Assembly (NCBI RefSeq): GCF_016802725.1
Contig: NC_052679.1
Location: 18,283,635-18,347,634 of the forward strand
Direction of reading: 5' to 3'
Source of the DNA: Solenopsis invicta
Lineage: Eukaryota > Arthropoda > Insecta > Hymenoptera > Formicidae
DNA length: 64,000 bases
The position numbers and the translations under genes were made by a program. Of the stretch, positions 21,135-33,824 are shown piece by piece. How positions within the stretch are numbered: position 1 is the first letter of the stretch; every line of letters starts with the position of its first letter. Below the pieces are notes generated by a model. That model saw only the letters and a program-made list of their open reading frames with translations, had not been told where the DNA came from and did not search any database.

Positions 21135-24100
21135 TTAGCGTGCAGGTAACGCCGATTCTTCTCTATTTCTTCTTCTTTTTCTTCTTCCTCTTCTACTACT
21201 TCTACTTGTTTTTCGCCTCTCTCGCAAGCACTGTCCTCCCAGCACTCTGTTCGAGCAGCAGCAAGCAGCATCTGAGAATTGCAAGTAGGTGCCAAATGCG
21301 CGATGACGGGCCGGCTTTCCCCGCGAAATCGCGAAAGATCTGGATCTGATACCGCCAGTCGACGATCGAAATCCCCGCTGCAGTTTCGGTGAGTTCAAAG
21401 AATCCTCGGTGCCATAAACGCGAGAAGAAGAAGAAGATGGAATGTCGCGTCGCCGTTGTCGCGAAATTTACGATCTCGAACGGAGTTGATTTCAAGACTA
21501 GAACCGGAGGAGACGCGGAGAACCGTAGTCTCCTTTCAGTTTCTAGTTTCGAAACGATCGTAAGTCGGCGTTGAAACGGATCCGTAACGGATCACCCTCG
21601 TGCGATTTGTATAGCGTCCGAATTCGAACTCTCCGAAAACTCAGACCGGTTTCGATCCTCGGAGGCTACCACACGTAATTACGCGATAACTAATACATCT
21701 TCGGCGTTTCGGTGTATCCGCTATCGCTAACGCGAACGTTCTCGCGCGATCTGGCGTTCTGGCCGGCTATTGCACTCTGCGAACTCCGAGATCCGGTGCA
21801 ACCTTGACGAGCTCGATTCTCGATTACTTTGGACGCGAAAAAGTGACTTTTTACCCACGGCATCGGGATACGATCTCTCAACGAAATTTATTGCTGGTTT
21901 CGATCCCTCGGATCGAAATCCTTCGGAGTCGGTCCCACGCAAAGAAAAACACCCCGGCACATTTGTCGCGGTGTTTAATAAAAAACAGGCTCCTGAACGC
22001 AACTCGACGGTGGCTGTGCAACACAGGAAATCGATCTCTTGTTCTCCCGTCTATACTTCTCTTTTTTTTTAAATATGTATATATATATTTTTTTTTCTAT
22101 TGCCGCGCGCGCACGCGAAACGCCATTCGACTTGGCGACTTGATAATATACGCTCGGCTGTCTGTGTTGCGGCACAGGAAATCGATCTCTTGTCGATCTT
22201 TTTTTTTCTTTTCTTTTCTTTTTTCTTCCCTCTTTCTGCGCGCGGAGATACGCAGCGTTGCCGATTGCAGGACGATTTTCGTTGCGATTGTGAACCGCTG
22301 ATGAATCGCTGATTCGCTGTTTTCATTTCCCCCTTACGCCACACACATACACACATAAGTACACACACACACAATTCGTTCTACTTTGGTGTCGGCCCCT
22401 AATTTTTCTTTTTTTTTCCGGGGGGGCGGTACTGTGTCACACACTCTCCGGCTGCGATACGTTACATTTGGTCCAGCCGATATTTATATATATATGTATA
22501 TATATATAAATATATTTCTTTCTCACCCTTCGGCCCCCTCAGCGCACATGAAACCAACGCTTCGGCTAATTTTTACTGTGCAGGCTTGGTTAAGTTGATC
22601 AATAAGAAAAAAAAAAAAGATAGACCCTCAGACAATTACTCATATAAACTCACGGGCGAGTACTTGTGGTTAGGGTGCTGTATTGTATGATATATATATT
22701 ACATATGCGTTAAATGACCATATATTATATGCTCCCAACTGCACGTACACTTCATTATCGGCACTCCCTTGCGGAATGAAAGCCTCCTTAGAATATACGC
22801 TCTTTGCTAAGTAGTGCCGTACCTTTAATCATGTCGACGTGAGTTTACGGCCGTGAGAGTGCGGCGCGGGGCGCCCATAACTCAATCCCGCTGCATCTGC
22901 GCTAACGATCGACCGCCAAGACGTACTATCCTCGCGACTATCGCGTCGGAGCCTCGAAAGCAGGAAATGAAGCCGCTGTATACCGTCGAGTTAATTTTTC
23001 GATGTTACAGCTACGCGATGTTACAGAAACGCGACCTCGCTGATAAACTGAGATAGCGATTACTTTCACGTTACGTATAACGTGGAAATATTTAACTAGC
23101 TATATAATATCGGAGTCAATTGTCGCTTGAGAGCAGTTTGCTTTTTTTTTTCGAAAACTCGAGAAAAAATCGTCGAAAGAAAAGCTCGAGGGCGTGATCT
23201 TCGAAGGAGGAAAAGACATTTTCGCGCGAATCAGTCCGTTTTAATCTCGCGCCTCGACGAAATTTCCTGAAGATAATCGTCGGATTACCGGACTGATGTT
23301 CTTTACAAGGTAAACGTTTCGGAAAGTATGTCATGGAATAAAATAGATAATTTTCCTTTCGATGTCGTTCGATCGCGGCTTTTACGACGCGAAATGGAAA
23401 CCGAGTCGCCTATGTTTATTTTTCGTTCGCCATCCTTTCATCTTTCTAAGCCAGCACCTTTGATAAGAGAGAAAACGCGATTTTCCTTTATACCGAGAAA
23501 CGAAGAGAGATGTACAAAAAACTAGAATTTCTTGTCAAATTTCTTATAATCTTTGAAGAATCGAGCAAATTTACAGCTTTGAGATATATTTTGTACATTG
23601 GTGGTCCTTTGTTATGTGATATTCTGCAAATCACACGCATTCGAGGACATTTTCAGGAACCGTATTATTTAACTTGCAATTAAATACATATAAAAGCTAC
23701 ATTATTAAATTTATAATTACACGATTGCAATTAGTGTATAAAAGAATAGAACATGATCTGATTATTCATTATAATAGTTTTTATTTTAAGCAGTTTCATA
23801 CAATGTTATTGAGGTAGGCGAGAATTCTACTTTATATAGTAATTCAATTAGTACCGATATCCTAGCCAAAGCTATTCTTTATCACATTTTATTTAGCACA
23901 AAAACAAAAAATTTAGTGCTCAATGTCAGGTGATTAAATTCGGACAGTTCGATCCTTTTGAACAGTTTGAACTCACTTCAGAGCCGGAAGTTCGAAATTA
24001 TTATAATTCGAATCTAAATTTGATAAAACATTAGCAATATTATATACGTACAAAATTCTTGTATAATTGGGATACAAGTAATTTATAAATAAAACAAACA

Positions 24101-24900
24101 GAAAATAATTAAAGTGTAAAATAATATTTTTGAAAAGATGCGTTTTCAAAGTAACAGACTGTAATATATAAAATGTACTACAGAAATGAGAAATGAATCA
24201 TATACTTTTTAAAAAAGCATTAAAAGTTGATAATTATAAAACTGAGTTTATAATTCATATTAAGTTCAGATAAATGTTTATGTTTGTCATGGATTTATAC
24301 ATATATTATGTATAAATTTCGAAATATCTTTAAGATTATTATTATTTCTTTGTAAATATTACATCGAGTTTCATTATTACGAGATTTATTAAGTAATTCC
24401 CTGTCTGATTTTCTTTTTGATATTTTCATGATTTTTATATAATTTTGAAGATTCGCGAACAATTGTTCTTTCGTTTCTGATTGTGTTCACTTAATCTTTT
24501 CTACTGTCCGAACTTCAGATGTAATAGAACTAATAAAGTTCGAATTGTTCGAAACATTCGAACTGGATGCTCATATATTTTTACTTCGAACAGAAGATGA
24601 AATAAACGATACATTCGTATCCTTAGTCTGAACCCTAAAAAAAATGGTGCAAAATTCCATTGACTTTCAAAAATGTGAGAATCGTTGCTAGAACTGCGCG
24701 TTTCTCGGTGCTCTCGCGAGCGATCAAGCGGCGTATCGCTTCTAAGCGCGTGCCTGCAAAAAGAGCATTGGGTCCGAAGTAGAAAGGTGAAAGCGTACGC
24801 GAATCGAACAATCGAACAGAATCCGGTCGCGATATCTCTCGCTGGCCCGATTGCTCCCAGGCAGCCTTGATCGATCAACTCTGCCTGGCGCGATTCTCCG
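21135..24900. other. Intergenic or intronic DNA, no gene recognised
   Basis: This is mixed to AT-rich sequence. Seen in it: T/C-rich tracts at 21150-21210 and 22195-22235; a duplicated 20-base word (ACAGGAAATCGATCTCTTGT, about 22024 and 22176); AC repeats at about 22345-22375; TA repeats at about 22480-22515. At 23940-24600 there is an AT-rich stretch bounded by GGACAG/CTGTCC words near TTCGAA-type sequence that could be an old element. No exon is supportable. Confidence 0.6.
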
Positions 24901-26990
24901 TTTCTAGATCACAATCGCGCGCGACGTGAGACGTCGTCGCGTTGTGTTTCTCATTTAACGACGCGACGGCGCGCTCGGAGGCGACGAATTTGGAGTAATT
25001 CGTAAAACGAGAGCAACGTCAGATTCGTCGACGAGGAACGTTTCCGACTGCAGCTCTCAATAATAACGTTCTCCGTCGGTGTGACGCTCTCAACCTTGGA
25101 ATTAAATCCCCGCTCGAGGTCCACTTGAAATTAATCGCGTGGAACAACGTCGCGTTATCCGCTTACGCTGTTGAAGCTTAACTAGCCACTTCTGCTTTCA
25201 ATGCTGGAGTAATTCTCGAAAGTAACGTATGCAGCCTCGTTTGCGGCGAATAACTGTACGGCGAAGAGACACCGCGCGGCGTATATACGTTACAATCGGG
25301 CATAGATTGATATCGCGACGTGGATAAATAAGAAGGACGCATTATCATCCGGGTACAGTTAACGCGGACCGATTTTCGTGCGATCGGGCCTGATCTCTTC
25401 TCACGGGATGCGATTTCTGCCAATTAAATCGAGGCCGAGGGGAGCGAATTACATTGTTCAGCCGAACATATATGAGCCGAAATGTCGTTAACCCGTTTAA
25501 TTACCACCCGCGTGTCCGACCCATCGTGGGTGCATCACGTCCGCGCCGCGACGCGGGGTGGGGCAGGGACAGAGGGAGGTACGGGGAGAGGCGAAGATGA
25601 AGGCGAAGGAGGGACCGGACTCGCGTGCGAGCGGACGATTCTGAATGAAATTTATTCGGGAGGCCAAGACGGCGGCAGAGACTATACCAAGCGCGCGGCG
25701 CGCTTCTGAGAAAATAAACTCTCCCGCGCCTCCATCAGGCCCAGCTCGCGCGAGGTCTCCTCCGACTTCCTCCGAGACGAGTTCTCTTCCTTGAAACAGA
25801 TCGTGGTCTCTCCTTCTCTATCGCCCGTTCGCACGAAACGGCGAGCGAGAGAGAAGGAGAGGGTTAGATTGCGCGCAATTCGCTTCGCGGGAGGATAATG
25901 GAAAAAAAAAGAGAAGAGAAACGGAAGGAAAGCCGGGATAGAGGCATCCAGGGAAAAAGAGGGAGGGGTGGACGAAAGGAGAAGAGCGCCCGGGGAGAAC
26001 GGGATATCGAATATGTTTTTTCTTGCTTCTCTTTTTTTTTTCGCTTCGCGGCCCCTTCTCTCGTCTCCTCCTCGCACGCGTATATTGATTTTTAGAAATT
26101 CCTCGCGAGACGGCCGAACGAGCGCGCGAAGCGCACCGGCCATAAGAGCGGCGCGGCGAGGCGAGGAGAAGGAAGAAGGCTCCGGGGGAGGGAAGAAGCG
26201 GCGCGCGAACCACCCACGGCCGCGGCGGCGGCGGCGGCGGCGTCGGCGGCGTCGGCGGTGGCGTCGGCCGCCTTAGGACGAGTGAGCGCACGGAGAGGGA
26301 TATCCTTGGGATGCGTGCGAATCTGCATTATTTCGCTTGAGGTAGAGACGAAAGGGAACGCGTTCGTTTTTTCCAAGCCCTTTATTCGCCTTTGTTCCCT
26401 CGAGAAGCTCCAAGATTCCGCCGAGATGCAGGGAGAAGGGGAGGGGAGCTAGAGGGGGGGAGGGGGGCGATGATCGTAACGGTCGTCGTTTTCACAATTC
26501 TCACGATCTCGTATAAACGTGTTTACACCTCGCTGGAAAAGCCGCGGAGCGGCGAGAAAAGCTAAGCGCATGTAATATAATTTTAATAACATAGAGAAAA
26601 TTGTGTGTGCGCGCACGCGCGCGCGCGCGTGCATGCGTGCGCTGATACGTTAGGCCTAACCGCACGCTCTAGACGGCCCTGCTCTCGCGGTCGAGAGTAA
26701 TCGAAGGCAGTCGAAGTCGTCCGAGCGCGTGATCGGCGTGTGGCGGGGCGGAGGGAGGAGAGGCGCGATCGCGCCCCTGCTATCCCTACCCGCCCGGCAT
26801 CGTCTACCCCCACTCAGTCGCGGCCGAGCCGTCGTTTCTCTCGCTCGCACGGCCGCTTCCTCCACTCTCACTCCCGCGGCGTCTTCCTTCTCCGTCTCGC
26901 TCGATCCCTCTCCCGCCGTCTTGCGTCCGTCTCACTCGCACCCGCGTAGCCCGCTCCGCTCGTTCTTAACGTCAAACCACTTAGGGCCGC
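24900..26990. other. GC/CpG-rich block with simple repeats
   Basis: This is dense in CpG, with A/G-rich and GGC/GTCGGC repeats (about 26219-26270) and CG/CA repeats (about 26600-26640). Open frames are long in all frames because stops are rare, and none shows a recognisable domain. It probably belongs to the regulatory or promoter region leading to the candidate exon at 27005-27810. Confidence 0.5.
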
Positions 26991-27004
26991 GGACCTCGGC
27001 AGTC

Positions 27005-27810
27005 AGTCGATCTTTCCTAGCAGCGGCATTCCGGCATTTTCCACCTGATCGCGCGCGCGGGCGGTCCGACAAACGCCATTTTGATCGTCGTTACGTCGCC
27101 GTCGTCACCGTCATCGTCCACTCACGCGTCGAGCGAGTGAGACAGGAGTCTCGTGCGTGAAACACACGGAGCACGTTCGCATGTGCACGGTCGCGGCGCA
27201 GCGCGTCATCTCGTAACAACATCTGACGGTTGTTCCGATTCAAATAGAATCCAGAGGAGGAAAAAAAAATAGAAACAATACAACGTTTGCGTAAAATACG
27301 TGCCCGTGTACCGTGACGCGCGTTGTTAGTGCGGTGTCGGTTTTAGTTTTCGTTTCTTTTTTCCTTTTTTATTTTTCAATTCATTTCTTTGCCCGCGCCA
27401 AAGGAAGGAGAGAACGAGAGAGGGAGAGAGTGAGACAGAGAGACGGAGAGTGACAGAGCACGGCGCACCGTGTGCGTTAGACGAGGAGGAGGCGACCAGG
27501 ACGGAAAAGGACGTCGGTGTGTTGTTTTTCCGTCGCGCAGACACACATCGCCGGTGACGAGTCACCCGCGGAGCGCAGAGAAAGAGTGCGTGACCCCGCG
27601 CGCGTGTGTGTGATCACCACCGTCGGGCGCAGCACGACGACGGCAACCGGCGACCACGACACGTCGTCGTCGTCGTTGTCGTTTCACGATTCTTCTTCCG
27701 CTATAACGTTCCTCCGCTGTATATCCTTCCACTGGCTGCTGCTTTTCTCGCCGGGAGGCACACAAATCGGTGAAGCCGGGGACGGACTGACTCGTGCTCC
27801 GAGAGAGAAC
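27005..27810 (+). other. Candidate 5' non-coding exon of an unidentified downstream gene
   Basis: An arthropod-type initiator match (TCAGT, 27003-27007) lies in a CpG-rich block. About 800 bases later there is a strong plus-strand donor (GAGAGAAC then GTGAGT at 27811). The stretch between has no convincing reading frame, as expected for 5' UTR. No acceptor partner or protein could be identified in the remaining 36 kb, so the gene body would lie beyond the window. The assignment is inference. Confidence 0.3.
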
Positions 27811-28125
27811 GTGAGTACTACTTACGCAAATCTACGCAATTGGCGGCGTGTGTACCTGCGTTTCGGCGTGTACCGCTGTTCGGCATTCTCCCCCCCCCCC
27901 TCCCCCTCCTCCACCTCCTCCCTTCCCCCTCGTTGTCCTTCGTCCCCACGCGTCATGTCCGCGACGGCACGCTCGCTCGCATTAAATCTTGTTTTTTTCC
28001 GCCCGCGAGGCGCATCGTTGCCTGCCATGTTTGACCGGCGTCTCTCTCTCCCCCTTTCATTCCCCCGTCTTTGTGTCTCTATCCTTCTTCTCCCCCTTGT
28101 TCCCCTTTCATTCTCCCATGTATCC

Positions 28126-28126
<1 letters not shown>

Positions 28127-28180
<54 letters not shown>
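28127..28180. repeat. TC dinucleotide microsatellite
   Basis: This is an uninterrupted TC run of 54 bases. Confidence 0.95.
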
Positions 28181-28183
<3 letters not shown>

Positions 28184-28350
28184 ACGTTATTTTCCTCGCC
28201 CGCCCCGCGTGCATCTCCCTTCCGCTGTCTCCCTGCCTCCAACCCGCCGGATGCGTGCGCGAATGCGTGTACCACGGGGGCGATCGCGAAATTCGATGAC
28301 GCGCCGTGCTGCGCCGCGCCGTGCCGCGCGAGATGTTGACAACGAAAGAC

Positions 28351-28422
28351 GGCGGCGGCAGCGGCGGTGGCGGTGGCGGTGGCGGTGGTGGTGGTGGTGG
28401 TGGCGGTGGCGGTGGCGGTGGC

Positions 28423-28457
<35 letters not shown>
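28351..28457. repeat. GGC / GGT trinucleotide array
   Basis: About 107 bases of GGC and GGT units end in pure GGC. It is low-complexity and would encode poly-Gly or, on the other strand, poly-Pro, but in no gene context. Confidence 0.95.
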
Positions 28458-29280
28458 GCTGATGTGGACGACAGCGGCCGCTGTCAAGCGCGACCGACCT
28501 CTCTCTCTCCCCTCCCTCCGCTCCGTCTTCATTGACGCGCTCTCTCGCGTGTTGTTTATCCGTTTCTCTGCGTAATTCGTGCGTGCGCCAGCCGCGGGGG
28601 CAGACGCGCGGGAAGGCGACACTTCGAGGAAAGGTAGGGGGTGGGCGCAGGGGGGGAAAGCGAGCGCGCGCGCGAGCGACCGTACGGAAAGTGGGGACGC
28701 GCCGCGCCGAGAGAAAAATAATACGGGTCAGGACGTAACGCGGCGTGGTGCCCCCGCAGCACTAAGCGAGTGCCGCTGTTGCTGCTTACGCGTATGTGCG
28801 TGTGTGCGTGCGTGCGTGCGTGCGTGTGTATGCGCGCGAGCATGCACAACCGCATTTTGCTTCGCCCCGGCGTGCGCGCGCGTTTCTTGCGCGCTTCCCG
28901 TTTCCTTTTGGGACCGAAACGCGCGCGCTTGCCGAGCCTCTCCTCGAGGAAGGCAAGGAGAGCCTTTCTTCACGCGTGCGAACTGCAGCGCGATAATTCC
29001 TCCACCCCTCCCTCGCCTGCCGTCTTCTTCCCGTTGCGTTTCTTTATCTCGGAGAAACTACACGTTGTGCTGTTATATCGCGCAAACTACTTTGCTCGGA
29101 GACGAAGGGAAACATTTCGCTTCCGGCGATCGCACGTGGAATATCAGCTTACGACCGTAGCACAGCTCCAGTGGAAACTTCAAAGTTTCGTATGCATTTG
29201 AATGTCTGAAAGCGCGACAACTTGAAATAAAAGCGGGTGCCACGTTTCTCGGTCGGAGCGGACCCTCCCTTGGTGCTTGA

Positions 29281-29548
29281 CCCTCCGAGAACACCTTGTT
29301 TTTCACTGCTTCCCTGAACACAAGAGGTCCACTGATGCCTGACAGTGTTTTTGAAAGGGTTTTTGGATTCTAGAAAATCTGGAAAAAAAACTCTGATACA
29401 CGCCTTTTTCATTCCAAAATACGATTTCACAATTGTTCGACCCGAAACGTTTTTTACTTTTTTTTTGTACGTGTCCGAATTTGAGGCAAAATAATTTGAA
29501 ATTGAAAATTTGCTGGAGTCTTCAAATCCTCCATGCGACCTCGGAAAG
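29281..29548 (-). mobile_element. Non-autonomous TTAA-type element, family A copy 2
   Basis: The ends are CCCTCCGAGAACACC at 29281 and GGTCGC...TCGGAAAG at 29548, flanked by TTGA (29277-29280) and TTAA (29549-29552). Read on the minus strand, the interior aligns with the copy at 34826-35106. Shared blocks include ATTTGAAGAC, TGCCTCAAATTCGGACACGT, GTTTCGGGTC, ACAATTGTGAAAT and CTTTCAAAAACAC. There is no transposase coding. Confidence 0.7.
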
Positions 29549-29671
29549 TTAACAATTTTTTTATATCAATTATTAAATATATTCTTCAATTATACTTTTT
29601 CAGAAATATCAGTCTAGTCAGAATAATTTTTTCAAGTTTTTTAATGTGTTCGTCATCAAACATAAGCATCG

Positions 29672-29826
29672 TTATTAACTCTTTAAGGCTTGATATGCAT
29701 AATTATGTACATTCACTTTTCAAATGTTATATAAATAACAAATTAGTTATTAACTCTTTAAGGCTTGAGATATATATATATACACACACATTCGCTTTCC
29801 AAATGTTATATAAATAATAAATTAGC
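29672..29826. repeat. Tandem duplication, about 75-bp unit, two diverged copies
   Basis: Both copies begin TTATTAACTCTTTAAGGCTT (29672 and 29747) and share CAAATGTTATATAAATAA near their ends. The middle of the second copy has expanded TA/CA dinucleotides. Confidence 0.8.
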
Positions 29827-30600
29827 ATGTTTATCTGCTTAATACTCTTAATTCATTCTAAATGGAACTAGATTCCGTTTTAATTCGAAAAACAATGTTT
29901 TCGTTAAACAAGCTATTGTAAGCTTCAACAGCAAATTCACTGACATTTGATTTTGGTATAACATTATTCACGGAAACAGGTAAAAATGATAATTTTCCAC
30001 TTTCTTATCTAGGCGGTTAAAAATAAGCAACAAAATTTAGTATGATGTAATGGAAGCAAATTTCAAGCAGGTACATTAAAAACATTTAATGTCAAAAGAG
30101 CACTAAATTTCATGAACGTACTTTTCAGTTATAGATACATAAAATTTAATGCACCTGTGTAACTTAAAAATACCTTAAGTTTTATGACATTTTTAGCAAC
30201 GTATGTCATCTTAAAATATGAAAACTGTTGTGAAAGTAAATTTCAATTGTCAATTTTTTCAGACGTAACAAAGATAGAGTTTGGAATCTGAAATACATTT
30301 ATACATAGAAATTGTTATTTCACTAGAAATATTTATACACGAGTCAAACTTAGAACCTTTTAATACAGATTAAGATCACATTGGATACTGGAGACAAAAG
30401 TTATCGCTCAAGTTATTCGTGTCAGTCATCTGATGTTAATCTTAGAAATAATTCTCAGGATCCTAGCTGAGAATACTTTTTTTTAAACCGGAAAACCATG
30501 CCCAAGCTCATGTCACATTATATTTTCAAACAATAGATAAAAAGTGATGAATGTGATAAGTATATATCTCTCTAGTCCTTAGCTCTTTATAGAGCGTGGT
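29827..30600. other. AT-rich DNA, nothing recognised
   Basis: No splice-supported exon or repeat end was seen. Just after it, near 30596-30645, the phrase GTGGTGACC...CTCGTATTTCT occurs twice in tandem. Confidence 0.6.
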
Positions 30601-30639
30601 GACCCCCTCGTATTTCTATGGTGACCCGCCTCGTATTTC

Positions 30640-30880
30640 TGTGGTGTGCGCTTGTCACGATTTACACAGACATACGTGATCTCCAGTTTAAACGCGAGTT
30701 TCGAACTTAATTTAGAAGGGTTTTCATGGCAAGATACCCTCGGTGGTTGCCATTGCTTTCGAGAGGAAGGCGATCGAATAAAATCAGATGTTTCTGATCA
30801 GTGGGATTTGAACCCGGATCTTCGGCACAGAGAGCAAACGCATGATTCTCTGCGCTACGATCACTACTCATCTTAAAGCA
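30640..30880 (-). mobile_element. tRNA-derived SINE
   Basis: Read on the minus strand, the head carries an A-box-like TAGCGCAGAG and, about 40 bases on, a perfect B box GGTTCAAATCC (around 30806-30870). These are framed by acceptor-like TGATC words. The stems are too degenerate for a functional tRNA: the T stem is mismatched. A non-tRNA body follows with GCAATGGCAACCACC and TATCTTGCCATGAAAAC. That head-plus-body layout is the definition of a tRNA SINE. The 3' end is not sharply visible. Confidence 0.6.
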
Positions 30881-31432
30881 ATTAGCTTTTCAGGATTAAT
30901 ATGATTGTACGAAAGATCTAATTCTCTAGCTGAGGCACACATGTAAACATGAATTCACATAATTTTGTATAAAATCGTATCTTTTGAAAATTAATTTTAT
31001 ACTACTCATAAAATTCCTCATCAAGATAATACGATCCTTTTGGATCATATTATGAAGAAAAACTTTATTCAAACGAAATCGATGTCTTAAAGGGTTAAAT
31101 TTGACGATCAATTTAGATGCTGTATATTTCTAGTTTACGATCGTTCTCAAATGCGATAAACAATATTGGCAATTTGTAGAACTGAAAAATATAGTATATT
31201 TAATAATTAATATGAAAATATTAAGCACCAAGATCCGCTCCGAAAATTGTGACATTTCCTCTTTCTTGTATTCTTCGCACGCTCTAAATCCAACTTATTC
31301 ACGGAAAAAAGTAGATTGGGCGATTCAGCAAAGCTATAGCTCAACACTTATAACCAAGGAGATTTGATAGTTCAACAAAGAAATCGTGGCTGCAAACAAT
31401 GAATAAATTGTTAGAGCAATTAGTTTTTCGTT
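30881..31432. other. AT-rich DNA, nothing recognised
   Basis: I see no supportable exon or element in this stretch. Confidence 0.6.
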
Positions 31433-31620
31433 AAACTGAAGAGAAATTTTTTATGTTCAAGTAAATATATTTATTTTTACGTCATTGCCTTAATTTAAAC
31501 AGATATTTTCCAAGTTTAAAAATAAATTATTTTATACTATTAGCTAATATTTATTTAAATCAAAGAAATGACGTTAAAATAAATATATTTACTCGAGCAT
31601 AAAAAACTTTTTTTTAGTGT
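31433..31620. mobile_element. AT-rich palindromic MITE, family C-like
   Basis: This is a foldback of about 188 bases. The left arm, ACTGAAGAGAAATTTTTTAT then AAGTAAATATATTTATTTT and ACGTCATT, is repeated inverted in the right arm, ending TTTTTTTTAGTGT. Termini resemble the other ACACTGAGAGAAA-type elements, although the interior differs. Confidence 0.6.
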
Positions 31621-33820
31621 ACAATGAAAATTGCTAACGTGACAGTTTTTTTTTCGATTGATTTTCACAGAAAATTGTCTCGCTGTATTAACAAATTTGC
31701 TGTGCTATTTTGACAAATATGATTATAGTTTTAATCATTCACTTTATCCACCTATAAAACTTTGTTACTTCAACATAGAAACCTGGCTTTCCGTATATTA
31801 CGATGGATCTGTTGAGTCCTTAGTTGCTTTTAATAAATCTTTTTTTCCGTAAGTTATTATTAATAAATTATTTATATCGAAAACACGCGAGCGACACCGC
31901 GGCACCCTTACACAATTCCCCATAACATTACGTTTACGGTAACGTCTAACACATCCATTTGATGAGCGTTTGAACTTTCGAAACGGTCAACGATAAGATC
32001 TTCACGAGGCGCGCACGCTCTTTACGCTACTGCGTCTGCCTATTCTCACAATTTAAAGACCCCGTTTGTGGAGCGGCTCATTACGTCGATCTGCAGTAGC
32101 ACGGGAAATGCAATCGAGACAAGTGCGCTCTCGAGCGGGATGAACGACTCGGGAGACGTATTATTTACAGCCAATGGTACACGGGATCGATTAACGCGGA
32201 CGTTCGATATACACTCCACCACCCCTCCCGTCCGTATATCGGCGTACTGATCTCGAAAAGGACAGTCGTTTGAATCGGTTAACCATGAGGGCTAACGGCG
32301 ATGCAACAGGCCCTTAGGATCGATCGCGCCGTACGTTACTGACGTTACCGAGAGCGCTAATCGTCGCCGACTGAATTTTCCTGGCCTATTTATATCTCGC
32401 AGCTAGAGCCGCGATACAAAGAGAGATTCACGGCACTTTCAAGATCCGTAACGCCAATAAAACACAAACGAGTAGAAAAAGGCGTAAGAGTTGGCCGAAG
32501 CTCGCGCACTTTCAAACGGCACATTATCTGTTAGCGCGAATAAATATAAAATGGACAACCAGTGTCAATATTGGCCAGGTAAAATATAACGTTGCGCCAG
32601 TTTTTATTAAAAATTTTAAATTCAAGTGGAATTTACACTATTGTAGATTCAATCAGATTTTTCGCTGCACATCCGGTGTTTAATTATGATGATATTTAAT
32701 ATCGAGTTTAAAAAGCCGACCATATATGTGTGTGTGTATGTGGTGTCCCTCGAAATTTTTCGCGTGAAAAGGTCAGATCCCGATCCGTCTGTGCCGTCGT
32801 CAAACTTTAACGCCACACAAGTGGGACGCCGTGTATTTATTCCTCGTCCCTTATATCTTATTCTTACGCTCCACTCGTGTGTGTCTCGAGTTCTCTCTAA
32901 TCAGCGTTAGTTAACCAGGCCCGTCAGCACGACTGATCATCCCCTCTTCCCTCGGCCTACGAACGGGGGCCGCCTAATTTGTCCGTGTGTTGCTGCGCGG
33001 TCGGCGCGTGTCATCGGCGAGAGTCGAAATGCGAAAATTGTCGTGCGCACTTTTTCGAAACGGAGTATAATTTCGCGTCGGTGACTCATCACTCGGCGGC
33101 GCTCGCGGATCGAGATTATCAGAGTGGCTTTTCCACGAAATCCGCGCCACGCAATAAAGCTGCGAGCGCGCGTCGGGAGTTAGCGCACGACGATTATTTT
33201 TGCGACGCGGGGATTTTTGCTTCCGGGAAACATGACGGCAGGCATACCTACTTTTTGTTCCGCGAGCGACGCGCAAATTGAAGTCGCAATAATATCTCGT
33301 CGTTACACTGTGTTCATATGCGGTGTGTTTGCCTTCTTCGTGGACGACAAACTCGTCATTCTGGAGTGTCGTCTAATATTGATCCGAGAATAACTCCGAA
33401 ATCAGACGCAATAATGTTGCACGTCAGGAAAAAAAAAGATGTGCAAGAAAAAAAAATGAATGAGGATGATCTTTTTCTAAGACCTGACAAGTTTCTTTCG
33501 TTTCTTCGAAATGCATGTATTTCTCGCTCGCATAAGACTGCATTCATCCGAGAATATTTTAAAATAAATCTTATCTTATGCGTAATTTTTTTTTACAAAG
33601 GAAGGTCGCATTATCGCTCAGCAATTGCGATTTTAATATACTGTAAAGAGAGAGAAATTTTTTCAAGTTTTTTTTTCCTGATAAGACTACTTTTTAAGAA
33701 ACTTGAAATCAATTTCAGGAAACCCATGAAGCTTTGTTTTATACCATGCAGAAAAAATTTATGTTTAAATTGATAAAATCATTTCTTTACCATAGTTTTT
33801 TTTTTTTTTTTTTTTTAATT
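31621..33820. other. Mixed DNA without recognised gene
   Basis: About 31860-33300 is GC-richer and moderately CpG-rich; flanks are AT-rich. A poly-T run lies at about 33799-33817. Short open frames lack family similarity and splice context. Confidence 0.55.
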
Positions 33821-33824
33821 ATGA

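Larger units (their letters stand above)
27811..29220. other. GC-rich sequence after the candidate donor, simple-repeat rich
   Basis: This holds a pure TC tract (28127-28180), a GGT/GGC array (28351-28457), GCGCC-type words near 28306-28330 and GTGC repeats near 28797-28830. The poly-Gly, poly-Pro and poly-Trp/Arg translations exist in alternative frames of the same array and are not evidence of a gene. Confidence 0.65.

Noticed and set aside
23940..24640. Possible element bounded by GGACAG/CTGTCC words
   Set aside because: The inverted match is only about nine bases and the stretch is AT-rich with many TTCGAA words, so boundaries cannot be defended.
28071..28622. Poly-Gly, poly-Pro and Arg/Trp-rich frames
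   Set aside because: All derive from the TC tract and the GGC/GGT array read in different frames.
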